In this document: piece after piece, positions 61,311-64,000 of the stretch
How positions within the stretch are numbered: the first letter of the stretch is position 1
How the letters are laid out: the number at the start of each line of letters is the position of its first letter
From: Shewanella mesophila
GTDB taxonomy: Bacteria; Pseudomonadota; Gammaproteobacteria; Enterobacterales; Shewanellaceae
Assembly (NCBI RefSeq): GCF_019457515.1
Contig: NZ_CP080421.1
Coordinates: 186,001 to 250,000, forward strand
DNA length: 64,000 nt
Reading direction: 5' to 3'
Notes under the pieces: generated by a model
Databases searched by the model: none
What the model was told of the DNA's origin: nothing
Seen by the model: only the letters and a program-made list of their open reading frames with translations
Made by a program: the position numbers and the translations under genes

Positions 61311-63380
61311 TTATTCAATTTCTTTGCCTAACACATAGTGTTCAAACCACTTTTGATCCCAGTCCATCTTGGCTTGTCTGTGCTGGTATTTGCTCAGACC
61401 ATGGCCTTCACCCGGGTAGACCACTAGCTCGACCGGCACATTCAGGTAGTGCTTGAGGGCGCGGTAGAGGCCCTGAGCATGACCCAGGGGCACGCGCTGA
61501 TCGTTCTCCCCTATGTGGATCAGGGTTGGTGTCTTGATCTTGTCGGCGTGGGTCAGCGACGAGCCATGGGTATAGGCCTCTGGCTTCTCCCAAGGGAGGC
61601 CTTGCATAAAGTTGATCACATGGCCTGGGGTATCTTCAAGCATCCATTGTAGGCGTTGATCAAATACGCCTGCGCCTGAACTTGCTGCTTTAAAGCGATT
61701 TGTGGTGCTGATCAATGCGTTGGTGAGATAACCACCGTTGCTCCAGCCCATGACCGCCATCTTGTCGCCATCGACAATGCCTTGCTCGATAAGGTGATCG
61801 ACACCTGCCATGATGTCGGCTACTTCAATGTCGTGTTCTTTACCCACTAAGTCGGTAAGGAATTTGTCGCCATAACCGGTCGAACCGCGGTAGTTAGGCG
61901 ATAGCAGTGCCCAGCCGTTTGCGGTAAAGGTTGATCGACCATAGGAGCGGTGCTGTAACGCATAAGGTGTCGCCGATGTGGGGCCACCGTGGATTTGTAC
62001 AATTAATGGTAGTGGACCATCACCTTTTTTGTAGCCAGCAGGGAGATCCAGAATACCTTCAACTTGGCTACCATCAGGCGCTGTCCATTTGACTACAGAT
62101 ATTTGCGGTAAGATCCAGCTATCGACTTGCGGGTTAATATTGGTGATGCGCTTATATTTGGCTTTCTTGCTGGCAGCATCGGCGATAAACAGATCACTAA
62201 AATGATCTAAACCGTTATGGCTAAAGGCGAGCTTTTTACCGTCGTGGCTAAAGCTGTAGCTGCCGATCACTAGGTCGCCAGCAATGACTGTGCGTGTGTC
62301 ACCCTGTTGCTTGCCATCTATTTCGCTGCAAAATAACTTTACCCGTCCATGATCTGAGCCGCGATAGCAGATCTCATTGCTGTTCGGGCGCCACTGGATA
62401 TCGCCAGAGTTCAGTGTCATATCACCACTGCGGCTCACCTCAATGACCTTGGCTTTATCATTTGTTGGCGTTGCGACAAATAGTTTACCTGGATGGCCGT
62501 CAAAATCGATTCTAAAGGCTAACTGTTGATTATTTTCATTCCAGTCGAGCCCAAGTAGCCAGCCGTAAGGTGAAGGAGCGTTGTCACGCCAAGCAGTATC
62601 TTGCAATACCTTGTTAGTGGCGGTTTTAGTGTCGAAAACCTCGATGTCAGACCAACCTTCAAGATTCACTAGTTCGTTGTCTGTGGTGGTAATTCGGGCA
62701 ATTTGGCTGGCATCGGCGTTGACATTAAACTCCCAGACCACTTTGTCATCATCTAGTAGCAAGCTCTGTTGGTAGTGGGCTAAATCGAGCTTGTATAGCG
62801 GGTTAGTGGTGACTTTTCCGTGACCATATTTCGGCGTGCTGTGGCTCGCGCGCATCCCCGCCCACAGATCTTTATCTGTCTTGGTCTTATTGCCGAGAAA
62901 ATAGAGAGTGTTGCCATCGACGCCAAGTTGGAAAGCGTTAACACCCTCAACTTCTTTTGTTACTGGCACACTCTCGCCGCCTTGAATTGATAACCTAAAT
63001 ACTTGGGGCTTGCCGTTGTAGGGGGCTTTTTTATCTTCGTTGCTTTGTTTGCCTATGTAGTAAACGTATTGTCCTTCAGGGCTCCACTGTGGACTCGACT
63101 CACTCTCGTTGGTGAAGGTGAGACGTTCGGTTTTACGGGTTTTAGTATCGATAAGCCACAGATCTTTTTGTGCTTTATCGAGTTCTTTGTCCCAACGCGA
63201 CTCTAACCAAACTGCGTGCTTACCATCAGGGCTGAGTTGGACATTGCTCATGTTAGCTATGTCGAAAAAATCACTATTGGTGATCTTGTGCGTACGTTCT
63301 GTTGCGATAGCTTGACCATTAAGGCCGATAAATCCAGCGGAGATCACCGCAAGCACGGTGAGTTTGTTTACCCTTCCCAT
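61311..63380 (-). CDS. S9 family prolyl oligopeptidase-type peptidase, exported
   Basis: A 689-residue serine peptidase. The signal peptide ends near AIA, a seven-bladed beta-propeller domain built of WD40-like repeats (VQLSPDGKHAVWLESR, WSPEGQYVYYI and others) covers about 40-410, and the alpha/beta hydrolase domain covers the C-terminal 250 residues. The latter has nucleophile Ser in GWSNGGY, Asp in GENDQRVP and His in GEGHGL. It should cleave short peptides in the periplasm. AGGGA lies just ahead of the ATG at 63380. Confidence 0.88.
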   Translation of the reverse strand: MGRVNKLTVLAVISAGFIGLNGQAIATERTHKITNSDFFDIANMSNVQLSPDGKHAVWLESRWDKELDKAQKDLWLIDTKTRKTERLTFTNESESSPQWSPEGQYVYYIGKQSNEDKKAPYNGKPQVFRLSIQGGESVPVTKEVEGVNAFQLGVDGNTLYFLGNKTKTDKDLWAGMRASHSTPKYGHGKVTTNPLYKLDLAHYQQSLLLDDDKVVWEFNVNADASQIARITTTDNELVNLEGWSDIEVFDTKTATNKVLQDTAWRDNAPSPYGWLLGLDWNENNQQLAFRIDFDGHPGKLFVATPTNDKAKVIEVSRSGDMTLNSGDIQWRPNSNEICYRGSDHGRVKLFCSEIDGKQQGDTRTVIAGDLVIGSYSFSHDGKKLAFSHNGLDHFSDLFIADAASKKAKYKRITNINPQVDSWILPQISVVKWTAPDGSQVEGILDLPAGYKKGDGPLPLIVQIHGGPTSATPYALQHRSYGRSTFTANGWALLSPNYRGSTGYGDKFLTDLVGKEHDIEVADIMAGVDHLIEQGIVDGDKMAVMGWSNGGYLTNALISTTNRFKAASSGAGVFDQRLQWMLEDTPGHVINFMQGLPWEKPEAYTHGSSLTHADKIKTPTLIHIGENDQRVPLGHAQGLYRALKHYLNVPVELVVYPGEGHGLSKYQHRQAKMDWDQKWFEHYVLGKEIE

Positions 63381-63471
63381 CTTGATCCCTTCTGTTATCA
63401 ATTATCATTATTCTTGAGCGCCCGAGTGGCTGCCAGATACCTTAACTCAAAATACTAGTCGCTGGAATTGG

Positions 63472-64000
63472 TTAGCGATTTTTCTCATCTAGCATAATCT
63501 GTTGCAGATAGTTGAGTTCTTCGGCATTGAGTAACTGTTGGCTGGCTTTTTTGGCGGAATTGTCGTTTATCTGATTGGATAAGCTTCCTCTAAGGTAAGC
63601 AGAGGTCGTGATCTGTTTGAGACCATATATCGCTAAGCTATATACGGTGAGTAACAAACACAGTCGGGTTATCGCTTGAGCAGTTACGGTCACCTGGTCA
63701 CCAAAGTAGAAGGGCAAGATAACCAGCATTGTTCGCACTAGCCAATTAACTAACATGGCTAAAGTGAGAGCGAGCAGCCAGCGAAACTTAATATCTTTAA
63801 GGCTGTTTTGATGGGCTCTGCTGGATCGTGCTCTAAACTGTTTTAATAGCCTGATGATCAGATAAAAGTAGACCGCTGTTTGTAGACTCAGTAGCCCCGG
63901 GAGAATCGAGCCTAACAGAGTGACATGGCTGAGACCATTTTGAACGGGTGTACTAATATAGGAACGAAAATCATGGTTAAAGGCGAACGTCAGCCCTATC
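63472..64000 (-). CDS. Membrane protein, 5' part outside the window; possibly the membrane half of an AraC-type regulator
   Basis: The reading frame is open from the window edge to the stop at 63472, giving at least 176 residues. At least four hydrophobic helices are visible (LLSLQTAVYFYLIIRLL, WLLALTLAMLVNWLV, LVILPFYF, RLCLLLTVYSLAIYGL), then a polar tail ending LLNAEELNYLQQIMLDEKNR. The helices followed by LNAEELNYLQQIM resemble AraC regulators with a membrane N-terminal half, but the DNA-binding half is missing: the frame stops there. It is either truncated or a different membrane family. No database comparison was possible. Confidence 0.5.
   Translation of the reverse strand, partial: IGLTFAFNHDFRSYISTPVQNGLSHVTLLGSILPGLLSLQTAVYFYLIIRLLKQFRARSSRAHQNSLKDIKFRWLLALTLAMLVNWLVRTMLVILPFYFGDQVTVTAQAITRLCLLLTVYSLAIYGLKQITTSAYLRGSLSNQINDNSAKKASQQLLNAEELNYLQQIMLDEKNR

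Overview
The window looks like a chromosomal segment of a Shewanella-type marine gammaproteobacterium. This rests on gene order and protein character rather than on any search: the end of an rRNA operon followed by cinA; ppc divergent from an argCBFGH cluster; mrcA divergent from pilMNOPQ; then aroK-aroB-damX-dam-rpe-gph-trpS; the lpoA-yraN-diaA-dolP cluster divergent from rsmI; rnpB; and later ygiQ, speF-potE and lpxL.

Layout. Positions 1-3130 hold the 3' part of a 23S rRNA, a 5S rRNA and a decayed second 5S-like copy, each 5S copy ending in its own terminator. Positions 3311-13767 hold cinA, a DUF1439 lipoprotein, ppc and the arginine operon, with a candidate ArgR operator in front of argC and a strong hairpin between argG and argH. 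Positions 13937-28822 are core genes: PBP1a, the type IV pilus alignment complex and secretin, shikimate enzymes, the SPOR protein DamX, Dam methylase, a DUF2970 protein with a small exported partner, and rpe-gph-trpS. Positions 28971-36664 hold a LysR/EamA divergent pair with two dyad T-N11-A boxes, the dolP-diaA-yraN-lpoA operon (read on the minus strand), rsmI, the RNase P RNA and a second EamA transporter.

Positions 36814-41890 form the most unusual unit: a tight minus-strand run encoding a TlpA-type thioredoxin, a DUF4266 lipoprotein with a Cys-Gly-Cys tail, a DUF3570 outer-membrane barrel carrying a DSLTGAS motif, an ApbE flavin transferase without an export signal, and an OmpR-type response regulator with a QseC-like kinase. 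A repeated TTAAG box with 11-bp period sits at the expected -35 position of the first gene. I infer a self-regulated envelope redox/flavinylation system. Upstream lie an Omp85-type barrel, a ThrE-like exporter, a MAPEG protein and ygiQ, whose leader has a 12-bp inverted repeat that can cover its ribosome-binding region.

Positions 48239-53403 carry an inducible ornithine decarboxylase system: speF, potE and a porin. It is preceded by an unannotated 34-codon leader that aligns residue for residue in its key positions with the E. coli ornithine-sensing peptide SpeFL. Next come a DUF1232 protein, an LpxL-type acyltransferase and a secreted protein of unknown function.

Positions 56140-60480 are accessory: an integrase-less integron cassette array with a two-gene cassette (TPR-like protein plus HEPN-type protein with an R-x4-H motif), a secreted NTF2-like protein and a GNAT acetyltransferase. 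It is bracketed by inverted and direct copies of a dispersed repeat. The window closes with a SYLF-domain protein, an S9 peptidase and the 3' part of a membrane protein that runs off the end.
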